From: Sequoia sempervirens
Lineage: Eukaryota > Streptophyta > Pinopsida > Cupressales > Cupressaceae
Assembly: GCA_007258455.2 (NCBI GenBank)
Contig: VDFB02270651.1
Location: 487,851,923-487,915,922 of the forward strand
Length of the DNA stretch: 64,000 nt
Direction of reading: 5' to 3'
Part shown: piece by piece, positions 12,873-24,344 of the stretch
How positions within the stretch are numbered: position 1 is the first letter of the stretch
Layout of the letters: every line of letters starts with the position of its first letter
Position numbers and translations under genes: made by a program
Notes under the pieces: model-generated
Told to the model about the DNA's origin: nothing
The model's input: only the letters and a program-made list of their open reading frames with translations
Databases searched by the model: none

Positions 12873-13404
12873 GTGATGTGTTTTACGCATTACTTCAAAG
12901 AATTTTGATTTTTTCCCAAGATGTTGTTTGTCAAAATGTTGATAGGTATATGCCCCCTTGGATAATGAATCGATAAAATTTTGATTTTTTTCAATGTTTT
13001 TTTGATTTGTTGGAATTTTTCAAATTTTTATGATTTTTATGATTTTTATGATGTCGATTCATCGTTCGAAAATGATGATGTAAAGAAGTTGACATGAAAA
13101 GATGTGGAATGAAAAATTGATGATCAAAATTGCCCCTGGAATGATCAAATGTGATAAAATGCCCCAATTTTTCCTTTAAATAGGTTAAAATGTCATTTTC
13201 CATGTCATTTTCCAATTTTAACCTAGTAAAAAAGTGAAATTTTTGAGATCTGGAGTAAAAAACATGGCACTTCCTATCCACCAGCACCGTTTCGAGTGCA
13301 TTTGATGACACCACCGACCGACACATTATGGACCTGCGATATGTATCCCGTTAAACTTTTAGCATTTGAAATTTTTTTTCTTGGGACATGTTTTTCAATG
13401 TTTT

Positions 13405-13680
13405 AATGTGAAAAGGGTGTGTTTTAGCACTTTTTAGCTCTTCTATAGCACCCATTAGACTTTTTATAGTGCCCATCATTCTATAGCGCTTCTCAATGGT
13501 TTTATAGTGCTCTTTATATTTTCTGTAGCGCCCATAATATTTTAGCACTGATTAAGATTTGTGTAGCGCTTTTTCTATTTTTTGTAGTGCCCATGATATT
13601 GTAGTGCCCATGATTAGTTTTGTAGCACTCATGATTCCTTAGCACATATTATCATTTTTGCAGCACCTATTTTCAATTTG
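13405..13680 (-). repeat. Degenerate GGGCGCTA-type minisatellite, 3' end of B
   Basis: Repeated AGCGCCCAT / AGTGCCCAT / AGCACTCAT blocks every 20-30 bp, separated by T-rich spacers. On the minus strand these read ATGGGCGCTA or ATGGGCACTA, the same core as the plus-strand 21-bp repeat at 26040-26735. The two arrays therefore lie in inverted orientation near the two ends of the element's internal region. This array is more degenerate in spacing. Confidence 0.65.
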
Positions 13681-13939
13681 ACAATTCATAACTCTGTACC
13701 GATGATTTATGAATTACGTTGCTCCTCTTTGATAATGTTTGGTGTGTTAAATTTGTTCCCAAGGTTGTTGGAAAACGGATAATAACTGATAAATTTTCTT
13801 TCAAGTTAATGAAAAACAAATAGTTTTTGATAAGTTTGCTTCTAAGGTTGTTAAAAACAAACAGGATTTTGATTAATTTGCATTCCATGATGATGAAAAA
13901 CAAACAGGATTTTGATTAATTTGCTTTCAGATTTGATTG

Positions 13940-15960
13940 ATTTATCATGATGAATGGATTTTGTTGTTGTTTGGACTTGATGACTCTTCCTATGCAATAG
14001 GAGAGATTGGGTGTCTTGTAGCTATGGGAGACATTCCCGAAGACATGGAGTTTGATTCCACAGCTTGTACAGGTAGATACAGATGTGATCGAGGCATGTG
14101 GATTGACCTCGTTGCTTGACATGTCTAAGGTGTGCCTCAATAGAGGTTTATTGACAGCACTTGCAAAGATGTGGCACAATGATACAAACACCTTTCATTT
14201 GGCAATAGGAGAGATTACCGTGACTCCTGAGGATGTATATCGCATCTTGAGGATTCCAGTGATGGGTGAGATAGTGAGGTTTGATGGTCGAAAGGTGGGA
14301 GGCATTGAGGCTTTGAGATGGATATTCAGAGATGATCAAATTGTAGGATATTTTATCTCATGGGGCAAGATTGTAGATTCATATGTTCCCTTACCCTCTA
14401 TACTTGCAGGCTTCATTGGAGGTGTGTTGTGCCCCGACCATAGATCAAAGGGCTTTGCAGTCGGGTGGGGTCGTGTACTGGACCAGATGGTGATGCAGGG
14501 TACATGATATGCTTGGGGATCATGCATGCTTGCACATTTGTATGATGAGCTACATCACATTGTATACGGTGGAGGTCATAGTTTTGTGGTTGGTTGTTCA
14601 CTGTTGTAGATATGTGCATGGGAGCATTTTGCTATTATGCAACCACTGACTCGAGGATGACGACCTACTGGTCGGCCATATAGATTTAGATATACAGATA
14701 TCATTACTCAGCCGAGGTTGGGTAAATTAGATCATTGGCAGCATCTTTTGGATGATCTCAATACTGTATGTTGGTGACCTTATGTAGATTGTGAAGGATG
14801 GCCAGAGGATGCTAGGGAGATGCCCTATGTTTTTATCCCCAAATATCTTATTGGTCATACTCCTAGGATTATTGAGAGATTTCTTGTTGGTCAGGTGTGT
14901 CGACAGTATGGTTGGCCTCAGGGTATGCCACAGGGTTCTACCATTTATGCTCACCGACAGTAGGAGGTTATAGTGTGGGGTCCACAGATTTTATATGATG
15001 TAATAGTGGTAGAGTTTACCAGCTTGGGAGCATAGATGTGGGACTATAGAGCTGATATTCTTGATGGGGGGATGACATCATAGTATGGTCAGTATGTTTT
15101 GGAGCATCCTGCACCATGATTGTTTGATCCTGATGAGCCTATCCCAGTTGTAGAGTAGAGACCATAGATAGCAAGACATAGGTGACAGTGGGAGGCAACT
15201 TCAGAGAGTGAGGACTTCGAGGAGGATGATGATGATGAGTCAGATGATGATGGAGATAGCGGTGATGAGGAGAGTGAGGGTGATAGTGATGGAGGTGATG
15301 GTAGAGGTGGTAAAGATAGTGGTAGTGGTGGAGGTAGAGGTAGCAGAGGTGGGAGAGGTGGTGGTAGAGGTGGACTGTAGATGAGATATGCAGCTCCATC
15401 ATCTTCTATAGATCCCATGGTGTCAAATCCATTGTCATCAGTAGATCCAGTAGCATCGAGTCAGATAGCGACATTGCAGGGTAGAGTGCAGAGCTTATAG
15501 AGTCAGTTAGCATAGGTATAGACCTTGATTACACAACTACAGTGATAGTTGACAGTTGTGACAGCTAAGAGAGACATAGCCAAACGACAAGGTGAGGAGG
15601 CTATGGCCATGGCTAATAGTCTATAAAGAGCAGCAGGTGGTGATATGGTGAGAGAGCTAACCAGAGCCGTCCGGGAGGTAGAGTTCTATAGGATCAAATA
15701 CCATGATGTAGTGCCACCCAAGTAGAGAGTGAGTTATACACAGTCTCGATCTACACATAGTCGCTCTCGTACTACTAGTAGGGGTGTATCTTAGCCATTA
15801 CCTCTAGGAGGTCCATTAGGGGTAGGTGGGGTAGGTCCATCAAGTGTAGGTGGGATAGGTCCCAGGCCAACACCATTAGCGGATAGTACTTCATAGTGCA
15901 TTTTGCATGATGTCTTATTGATACTCTGTGGAGATATTTGTACTTGGATTGATATGGTCC
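13940..15960 (+). pseudogene. Plant mobile domain (MAIN-like) pseudogene, antisense within B
   Basis: The frame open at 14052-14507 encodes the N-terminal core of a plant mobile domain (PF10536) protein: LNRGLLTALAKMWH, TNTFHLAIGEITVTPEDVYR and ILRIPVMGE. The same frame continues through 21 in-frame stops (by eye 14 TAG, 6 TGA, 1 TAA) to about 15896. It contains FIPKYLIGHTPRIIERFLVG, an acidic Asp/Ser-rich run (about 15195-15300) and a Gly/Arg-rich run (15300-15378). Keeping one frame for 1.8 kb despite the stops suggests decay by C-to-T change rather than indels. MAIN/MAIL proteins are nuclear factors affecting transcription and transposon silencing in Arabidopsis (known). This copy lies opposite to B's own genes, between integrase and 3' LTR, where Tat elements often carry an antisense ORF. 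Its start is uncertain. Confidence 0.8.
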
Positions 15961-17284
15961 CATTTTTTATGATATTATGTCATGCATAGCTGACATCTTT
16001 GTATATGTTGACAGTCATTTTTGAGATGTATGATATGCAGCAATGATTTATTATGATGAATACTTCTATTTTCTATATGCATGATGCTTACGTGGTATGA
16101 TGGTTTCATGATGTTATATATGGATGATTTATTATATGATGTATGACGTATGGAAACAGATAAAATGATATGTTGTGAAAATGAAAATGATGTGAGGATT
16201 ATGATATACACTTTATTATTTTCTGATGCAATTATATATGAAAAATGTATGTAATTTTTTTTTTTTTTTTGTGAATGTCAAATATACTTAGCCATTTATT
16301 TGAAAGATATGAAGCTTTAATTCTTTGCTAGCTTTTGGGAAAATCTATAAATGCAAAATGCAAATTCTAAAATGAATGTAATTTATACTAACCATGCAGA
16401 GTATCTATACAATATTGCCATTCTGAGAGCTTAGTTATGCTTTTTGTGTCATCATAGAGCATTGAAATGTTGAAAGTTAATGCAAGCATCAAAGGGTATG
16501 TTAGCACTAGTGATGACCTGAGTATTGCTTTCATGATTTTTGATATATCAAGGTAATACAAGCATCTAGGTATAATTGAATGAAGATGACCTGAGTATCG
16601 CTTGCATAAACAGACAAGGGTTAACCAATTTCTTATGAAAATTCTGAAATGTCATCAATGATACTTAGTAGATCATGTCTCATGACCAATTTTCATAGTA
16701 CTAATGATTTCCTCACAGACAGCAGACAAAGAAAAATCATATTCCCTCCTTGCTTTTCTAGTTCAGTACATCATCGAATTGCTCCAGAGATATGATAGAA
16801 AAATCAACCAACAATTCAAACTTTTCTTAAAGTATTCCAAAACATTATTCAGATTAAGATCATCCAACTTGGTTATCAACATTGATGTTTGTGTTTTTAT
16901 TTACCTTGTTTTGACCATGTTGTTTGATTCCTTTGACATTGAGTGATCATTTTGATATTATGGTTGATTTGATATGTCAATGTACATTATGTTTTGTCCA
17001 ATAGTCATTCATCCACTTGTGATGTTCTAAAATCTCATTTCCCCACTCTTGAGTTTGTGTTTCTACCCCCAGTGTAAACACAATATGATTGTTATGGATG
17101 TGTACAAATTTTCATCAAGCCATGATGAAATACAATGATTCCTGTTGCATGAGATGGATATGGATAGATAATGTTGTAAAGCGAATGCAAGACATAAGCT
17201 AAATAGATAGAGAAGCCTATTTTAATCAAAAGTAGCGCTTGTTTTCCAGGTTTTCACCACTTGTTTTTATTGCACTGTTTTGTC
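15961..17284. other. No gene recognised; B internal, 3' of pol
   Basis: AT-rich non-coding sequence between the antisense mobile-domain pseudogene and the end of integrase. A short direct repeat (GATGACCTGAGTAT) occurs near 16510 and 16586. The 80-residue plus frame at 16704-16946 has no motif I recognise. Confidence 0.5.
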
Positions 17285-17398
17285 AAGACTTTTTTTGATT
17301 TTTTTGTATTTTTTTAGGAATTTTTCTAATTTTTTTGTATTTTTTAGGACTTTTTCTGATTTTTTTGTATTTTTTAGGACTTTTTCTAATTTTTTTCA
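17285..17398. repeat. T-rich tandem repeat at the end of B pol
   Basis: About three to four units of roughly 33 bp built on GACTTTTTCTGATTTTTTTG and TATTTTTTAGGA, ending exactly at the 3' end of the integrase frame. On the coding (minus) strand this is an A-rich tract. Confidence 0.7.
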
Positions 17399-18730
17399 GA
17401 CATAGAACTTCTTTAAATGAATATTATTAATTGGTTCTTCAAACAGGTCCCCTTCTGACATAGATAACTGATATGCTTCAGAACTGTATGCTGGAATGAT
17501 AACAAATGGACCAAGCCAGTTTGGTTCAAATTTTCCTTTCTTTTCCCTATCTTGCTGGTTGCATGGATTTTCCCTCAAGACTAAATCACCTACTTGAAAT
17601 GTCCATGGTTTAACTCTATGATTGTAGCTACAGGACATAACTTGTCGATAACCCTTCAAATGATCAGTTGTACGTTGGCATCTTTCATCTAACAATTCTA
17701 GCTCTTGTAGACGAGATATTCGATAGTCTTCCTCACTTATCAATCCTTTTAGTGAAACCCTAAGTGAAGGTATTTCAATATCTAATGGTAAGATCGCTTC
17801 TGATCCATATACCAAGGCATATAGGGTAGCTCCTATTGGTGTACGAATGCTAGTTCTGTATGCCCACAAAGCTAGATTTAACTAAACATGCCAATCACGA
17901 CTGGCACCATTTACTGTATTCTTCAAAATCTTCAAGATTTTTTTGTTTGAAGCTTCAGCTTGACCATTACCCTGTGGATAGTAAGGTGTAGAGAACTTGT
18001 TTTGGATATGAAATCTTTCACAAAGTTCATCAACATCCTAATTTTTGAAAGGCCTCCCATTATCAGTGATGATAGAATTTGGAATTCCATATCGACAGAT
18101 GATATAATTCAGGATAAATGAAGAGATTTGTTTACCAGTCACAGTCGTCAAAGGAACAACTTCGATCCATTTTGTAAAATATTTTGTAGCCGTGATGATG
18201 AATTTATGGCCATTTGATGACGAAGGATGAATTTTTCCAACAAGATCTAGTCCCCACTGAGAAAAAGGCCATGTTGGCGTAAAAGGTTGCAGTTCATGTG
18301 CAGGTGCATGAATAAGATTCCCATGAATCTGGCATTTAGGACACTTTTTGACAAAAGAAAAAGATTCTTTCTCCATGGTAGGCCAATAATATCCCATTCT
18401 AATAAGTTTCTTAGCTAAGGTTAAACCACTTGAATGAGTTCCACAAATACCAACATGAACCTCTTGTAAGGATTTTTCAAATTCATCACTTTCAAGACAT
18501 CGAAGGAGCGTACCATCAAGGCTTCTTCGGTAAAGGATATCGGCGATCAAGGTATAACGGGACGATTGGCATATGAAATTCCTTTTTTGGTTTTGGGATA
18601 AGTCTGGAGGTAAGATGCTATTTTTCTGGTAGGTATAAATCTTGCCATATAAAGGAGAATCAGAACCAGTTAAATGGCATATGACTTGGGTCTCGAGATT
18701 ATCATAAGTGGGAGAAAACAATTGTTCCAC
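17396..18730 (-). pseudogene. Integrase of element B
   Basis: Inserts cDNA into host chromatin. On the minus strand, 18730-18038 encodes a zinc-binding HHCC region (HVGICGTHSSG with CPKCQIHGN), then the core with Asp in WGLDLVG and Asp in IITDNGRPF, both intact. A stop lies just after the second Asp. The third catalytic region (PYYPQGNGQAE-like, near 17950) and the C-terminal part (17869-17396: WAYRTSIRTPIGATLYALVYG and LGPFVIIPAYSSEAYQL) follow. No chromodomain follows, as expected for Tat elements. The adjoining A-rich repeat and antisense gene lie downstream. Confidence 0.85.
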
Positions 18731-18742
18731 AAAGAATTCATA

Positions 18743-19402
18743 CTATTTTTGATTTTCTGAAAATTGTAACAAGGAAGCAATTGTAGCCATGGCATTTGCA
18801 GCTTTATTATCAATCCTTGAAATTTGTGAAAACTTGATTTCCACAAAATACTTTTTAAAGTCATCCACCATGTTCTTGTAAAGTAGGAGCTTATCATCTT
18901 TAGTTTGATAATCATCATTGATTTGATTAATGACAAGTTGTGAATCACCATAGACTTGCAGCTCTATAATCTGCCATTCCAATGCTATCTTTAGTCCTAT
19001 GAGCAATGCTTCATATTCAACTGTGTTATTTGTGCAAGGGAACATCAACTGATATGACTTTGGAATAATATGTCCTTCAGGTGTGACAAAAAAAATTCCT
19101 ACCCCTGAGCCATGTTGTGTATAAGATCCATCAAAGTACAATGTCCATGATTTCTTAATCGTTGCTGTAAAAACTTCTGCATCAGGAAATTCAATGTGCA
19201 TTGGATTTTCTTCTTGTAAAGGTGCTTCGGCCAACTGATCTGTGATGACCTGTCCTTTCATAGCTCTTCGATCTACATAGTGAATGTCAAACTCACTTAA
19301 GATCATTACCCATTTTGCAAGTATTCCTGTTAAGGTAGCTTTGCTTAAAAGGTATTTTAGTGGATCAATTTTGGTTATCAGATTAACTGTATGAGCCAAC
19401 AT
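18743..19402 (-). pseudogene. Second (archaeal-type) RNase H of element B
   Basis: A 219-residue open frame. The N-terminal part (KYLLSKATLTGILAKW) is the end of the RT-coupled RNase H. From about residue 85 a second RNase H begins, with WTLYFDGSYT, NNTVEYEALLIGL, VYGDSQLVINQI and DNKAANAMA. These carry the four acidic residues D, E, D, D expected at the active site. A plant archaeal-type RNase H after the normal one is a recognised mark of the Tat lineage. This is one of the best kept parts of the element, and the active-site residues appear intact. It is followed directly by integrase. Confidence 0.85.
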
Positions 19403-19408
19403 ATAGTG

Positions 19409-20801
19409 TCACAACTTTTGGGAAGAAAACACTACTACTAGGCAGGCTTTTTCAATGAAAGTGTAGTTCAATTCATGACTTGTTAAAGTTCTACTAATAT
19501 AGTATATGGCCCTTTCTTTGCCTGTAGAATCCTCTTGTGCTAATAATGCTCCCAAAGATACTTTTGTTGCTGAAATATAAAGTATGAGTGGCTTTCTTGG
19601 AACTGGTGGATTCATGAGATATTGCTTGATCTGATTAAATGTTGCTTCACACTTTTCTTCCCATTTGAATGGAACATTTTTATGCAATAGATGTGTAAAT
19701 GGTAAGCTTTTGTCTTCCAATTGAGCTATAAACCTCCTGATGGATTGTAGATGTCCTTGCAGTGATCGAAGCTGACTGATATTTCATGGTGGCGGCATGT
19801 CCATTATAGCTTGTACTTTTTCTGGATCTACCTCTATGCCCTTTTTTGAAACAATATATCCTAGGAGTTTTCTAGATTTAATGCCGAAGACACATTTCTT
19901 TGGATTGAGTCGAACATTAAACTTCTCCCTTCTGATAATTTTTTTTTGACAAGATTTCTAGATGTTCTTCTCTTGTGTGAGATTTAGCAAGGAGATCATT
20001 GGCATAATCTTCCATGAATGTATGCATCATATCATGAAAAATTGTTGTCATTGCCCATTGGTATGTAGCTCCTACATTCTTTAACCCAAATGGCATTGCA
20101 TTCCAGCAATAAGTACCCCAAGGGCATGTGAACGCTATTTTAACTTGATCCTCTGATGCAATCTTTATCTGGTTGTATCCTGAAAATCCATCCATTAATG
20201 AATACATTGCATGGCTAGCAGCCAAATCAACAATGATATCTATATTTGGCAAAGGGAAGTCATCTTTGGGACATGCTTTGTTCAGATCTCTGAAATCTAT
20301 ACAAATTCTAATCCTTCTGTCTGGCTTTGAAATAGGTACAATATTGGAGATCCATTTTGCATAGTCAATAGACCAAATGAATCCAACATCTAAAAGCTTC
20401 TTTAACTCTTCTTTAACCAATAATGCAACATGTGGATGCATTTTTCTAAGCTTTTGCTTCATAGGTTTTGCCCCTGTGTTTATAGATAAATGATGCATTA
20501 TCAGATTAGGATCTAACCCTGGCATATCGACATATGACCAAGCAAAGTTGATTTGATTATTTTTCAAGAACTCTGTGAATTTCAATACTTCTTCCACTGT
20601 TAATGATGCTACAAGTTGCAAGATCTTTGGTTGCTCTTTTGTACCTATGTCGATTGATTTTTTTGGCTCAATCAAAACAGAAGATCTTTCTTGATAATGT
20701 TTAGGAAGAGTGTCAAGTTTCTCATCCTTCAGTGCCTCAAAGAGGTTTTCACCGTCGGATTCGCTCTTTATTTTTCTCTTGTTGTGATCTACCACTGCCA
20801 T
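19409..20801 (-). pseudogene. Reverse transcriptase and first RNase H of element B
   Basis: Two frames. Minus 20801-19917 carries RT: LRKMHPHVALLVKEELKKLL, RICIDFRDLNKACPKDDFPL, FSGYNQI and MPFGLKNVGATYQ. The catalytic box reads YANDLL at about 20000, where Y-x-D-D is expected, so the first Asp is Asn. After a frameshift near 19920, 19720-19409 carries the RNase H start (FKWEEKCEATFNQIKQYL, with ISATKVS where the catalytic Asp would lie) and HELNYTFIEKACLVVVF. The Asn substitution and frameshift make it inactive. Confidence 0.88.
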
Positions 20802-21461
20802 TTTTTTATTTTCACCAATAGATCTATCTTTTATTTCATTTATTTTGCGGCTAAGAGACTTGACACCGTCCCTATCAAAATCTTGAGTATGAAATTATTT
20901 GATGAAACAATTGTTTTCTTGATTAGATGGACAAAGAAAATTTATAATATCCTCATCATCATGAAATATAGGGATATGGATAGGTGTATCATTGTCCCAA
21001 TCAATAAGTTCTAGATAAACTAAAGGTATGGGATCATTAGGTCGGGTAAGGTCTTGAGCTATCAAAGTCATGATATGGTTATCATTTGCATGATGGACAA
21101 GATCTATAATGGAATTTTCCTATCGATTAGCAATCTCATTAGAATCTGAATCATCCTCACTTGAGTCATCGTCATATGATGGTTCAAATTCAAGTGATTG
21201 TGTTCACAAAATTTCTCCTTGTATGAGAATAGGTACATATTTATGTATGGTATCAACTTCTTTGTCTCTCCAAAATTCATCATTATAAATGGTGCCCCAT
21301 TCATATTCATTAGAATCAGTATCTGAACTATTCTGTAATTGAAAAACTGACTCATAAAATTTTTGTAGAGTGACATCTTCATGGAGTTTATCTGAATGTG
21401 ATTCTCCTTCATGAGTTTGTTGTGCCTACTATGAAGTTGACTCATCTGTATCTTTACCATA
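20802..21461 (-). pseudogene. Linker between G-patch and RT of B (broken)
   Basis: Minus-strand similarity is lost here. The 136-residue frame 21514-21104 is rich in Asn, Met and Ile and looks like an out-of-frame reading of an acidic Asp/Glu/Ser-rich linker. I cannot assign a domain. It lies between the G-patch block and the RT frame and presumably belonged to the same polyprotein. Confidence 0.4.
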
Positions 21462-21812
21462 TCAAAGCCTTGTTTTATCTTTTGGATGTATTGAAATAGG
21501 TTGAATTGGCTCAATGATTCCTTCTTTTCTTTTGCCTATAGGACCATTTCCTTCATAGCCCATTCTTTGCATAATGGTATACCCTTTGCCATATTGTTCA
21601 ATAGGTAACTTGATGTGCAAGAGAGATTCATCATCATCTTTGTATAACCAGGTTAGGATGTCCCTATCTTTAGCTTCTTCCTCAATAGTGTTAGCTTTAA
21701 TGAATTGTCCATCAAACTTTGTGATTGGTACAAAATCTTGGGATGTAGAGGTTGTTGCAATCTTTTGATTTAACAGGGTTGGCTGACCATGTGACCTTGG
21801 AGAAGGAGGCAA
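21462..21812 (-). pseudogene. G-patch segment of element B polyprotein
   Basis: A 116-residue frame. Residues 75-103 (21504-21590) read GKGYTIMQRMGYEGNGPIGK followed by GIIEPI. This fits the glycine-rich G-patch pattern G-x-G-x-x-[ML]-x-x-MG[WY]-x-x-G-x-x-[IL]G. G-patches bind RNA or RNA-helicase partners; betaretroviruses carry one after their protease (known). Here too it sits downstream of the protease and upstream of RT. Its role in this element is inferred only from position. Confidence 0.7.
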
Positions 21813-22129
21813 GCTAGAAAGGCATAGCGAATATTCGTCTACTCATTTTTATTTTAAATGTAGCTTAGTATCAAGATTCTTTGTCAATTCTTTCAATTGG
21901 CTTTATAAATTGAAAGAAGAAACAACAAGAGCCTCCCTATTATGTGGCACAAAGGCATCCTAAGTTGCTCAGAGATTTAAACAAATTTGGGCGCTATTAT
22001 AATCAGCTTGTATAGTTATTTCCTATCCATCATATGGAAACTTGAGGCATTGATGGTATGTTGATGGTATCGCCTACATATCATGAATCCATGGACGACC
22101 CAAAAGTATGTTATAGGAAAGATCATGAT

Positions 22130-22519
22130 CTAGAACCTAACAAAAAGTATTTTCACAATAGGTCCCACTCTGATAGGTAGCATTATTAATCCTTTTGAAG
22201 CTCTTTCTTCATCATCATATGCCTTGATAGTTATCTTCCTTCGTGGATCAATGGAATTTCCTAATATTCCTAAGGCATGTATTAACTTCAAAGTACAAAT
22301 GTTTAAACTGGCTCCTCCATCTATTAAGACACATCTAATTCGGTGTTTATGGATCATGACTTCAAGATAAAGTGATGAATTATGTGGATGTGTCATAGAG
22401 GCATCATCATTTTCAGAGAATGAAAGACAAGTGGGGGAAGAAAAATGTCCCACCATGGCTTGGAATTTGTTTACATCCAGATCAGTGTCAATAGTTGTGT
22501 TTACAAGAGCTTCTTCCAA
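22130..22519 (-). pseudogene. Aspartic protease of element B
   Basis: A 129-residue frame with VLIDGGASLNICTL around the catalytic Asp (the D-G-G-A variant common in plant Tat/Athila-like elements), followed by LIHALGI and LPIRVGP. It matures Gag-Pol in particles. It lies between gag and the G-patch block. Flanking sequence (21813-22129 and 22520-22870) is of the same strand but broken by stops. Confidence 0.8.
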
Positions 22520-22869
22520 AATATTCTTGTGTATGGGAGATATTTTGCGAAGTTCAAGGATTGAGATTTGAGTTGATGTTTACCTCAATTGATCAACTAG
22601 ATTATAATGAGTTGGAGGAGGAATAGCTGCCTTAGATGAACTTCCTTTTAAAACAACCTTTGCTTGTCCTCTCGTAGTCACATTAACTTGTTGATATTCT
22701 TGTTTTTCCTTGATTTTGATAACATTAACCTACTGATCATCTGCATAGATGTGGTGGATTATGTTATCTTCAACATTATTTACACCTTTTGCTTTGGTAT
22801 CTGATGTTTCCCCTTTTTGATAATTTGGTAAAGGATCTTTGAATGCTTGATGATCGTCATTGGTATGAT

Positions 22870-24344
22870 GTCCTTCAATTGTTATAGTGCTGGCCATTGT
22901 CAATTAAATCTTGTACTAGATTTCGCAAAGCTTGACAATTATTTGTTCTATGACCTTTACATTGATGATAATTGCAATAATACGTGTCATTCCATGATAG
23001 TGGTTTGAATCATGGCTCATAATCTCTATGGTGGTAAGGTGATGATCTTATCACGAGAAGCTCTTTGAGAGCAGACTCAAGAGATTGACCCAAAGAGGTA
23101 AAATTCCATCGATTTGAAAAGAATGGAGGTCTAGATGGATTTGATGTTTGAGTATTGCCAATATTATTATTACCATGATTATCCTTGCTATTTTGATTGA
23201 TCATGCTTTCTTGATTGGAATTTTGTGCTTGTTGGGTGTTGTTTCCTTGTTGATTGGTATTTCCTTGTTGATTGTTTCGTGGAGCACTTGATAAGTTGAA
23301 GATAGATGATCTTGTTCGTAGATTGTTTGCATCCACTATACCATCATTGACAACATTTTTATTTCTATTCCAAAACCTTGTTTTATCATTGGATGAACTT
23401 GGATTATCAAGTTTTATTACCCCTCTTTTGATCAAGGCCCCTTTAATGGTAATTGTGTTTTTGATCAATTTTTCAAAGTTAGGCGGACAATGAAGATTAA
23501 GCCTGTAGCTTAATTCTTGATCTAGGCTATTGATAAAGATATCCATATTTTCTTTTTCAGGAACATGATGAGAATATCGTGCAAACAATCTTCTCCATCT
23601 TTGTAGAAATGTAGTAAAAGGTTCTCCTACCTTTTGTTTCACTTTACAAAGATCAAGCATGGTTATCTGATGTTGGATGTTGTAGGAGTATTGTGATATA
23701 AACTAATTGATTAACTCCTCAAAGGTTTTGATGGGAGGGGTGATCTTTGAGAGCCACTCCATGGATTGTGCACCCAAACTTCGTGGAAACAAACACATTA
23801 AGTAGGTATCTTCATAAGTGAATTCTAGACTCATATTTCAAAAATCTCTCACATGTTCAATGGGGTCAGTTTTCCCATTGTACCTATCAAATTTAGGGAT
23901 TTTGCAATGTTTTGGAAAAGGGGTCATTTGAAGACTCCTATTAAATGGATAAGGAGATATGTCATCTAAAACATACTTCTTTGATACACCCCCTTGCATT
24001 TCCTTTATTTTCCCTTGTAATTATTTTATTTGTTGAGTAAGGGCACTAAAATCATTAGGAGGAGTTTCAAGAATACGTTTAATCCCTTCTATATCAAAAT
24101 TAGAAGGTAACTTAGCTCCTTGATTAGCTAATGAAAGGAAATATCTTTCCTTGTTTCACTCTAAAATCCTTTCGACTAAAGTTTGAAATTGGGGATCTTT
24201 CTCTATTTCTTGAAGTTTTTCTTCTATTATCTCTTCAGTATGAAATGGATTCTCTTCTCTCTCACTATTATCACCCATTTTGTTTGTGGAACTTTCTGCT
24301 TCGTCTTTTTCTATGTACTTTTGAGATCTTGTTACAAAAGGCAT
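22870..24344 (-). pseudogene. gag of element B
   Basis: Likely start at 24344 (MPFVTRSQKY), by analogy with the METR/VETR-like starts of related gags. An acidic segment (EEIIEEKLQEIEKDPQF) is followed by KFDRYNGKTDPIEHVRDF near 23850 and the retrotrans-gag region MLDLCKVKQKVGEPFTTFLQ at 23660-23600. A Gln/Asn-rich tail covers 23300-23100. The knuckle near 22930 reads YCNYHQCKGHRTNNC, the C-x4-C-x2-H type of Tat elements. Several in-frame stops. Confidence 0.82.

Noticed and set aside
13405..13680. CRISPR-like array (short repeats with spacers)
   Set aside because: Repeat length and spacing are irregular, repeats diverge, and the context is a plant retrotransposon. It is a degenerate minisatellite.
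15089..15418. Ser/Pro/Leu-rich minus-strand frame
   Set aside because: It is the complement of the Asp/Ser-rich and Gly/Arg-rich region of the mobile-domain pseudogene on the plus strand.
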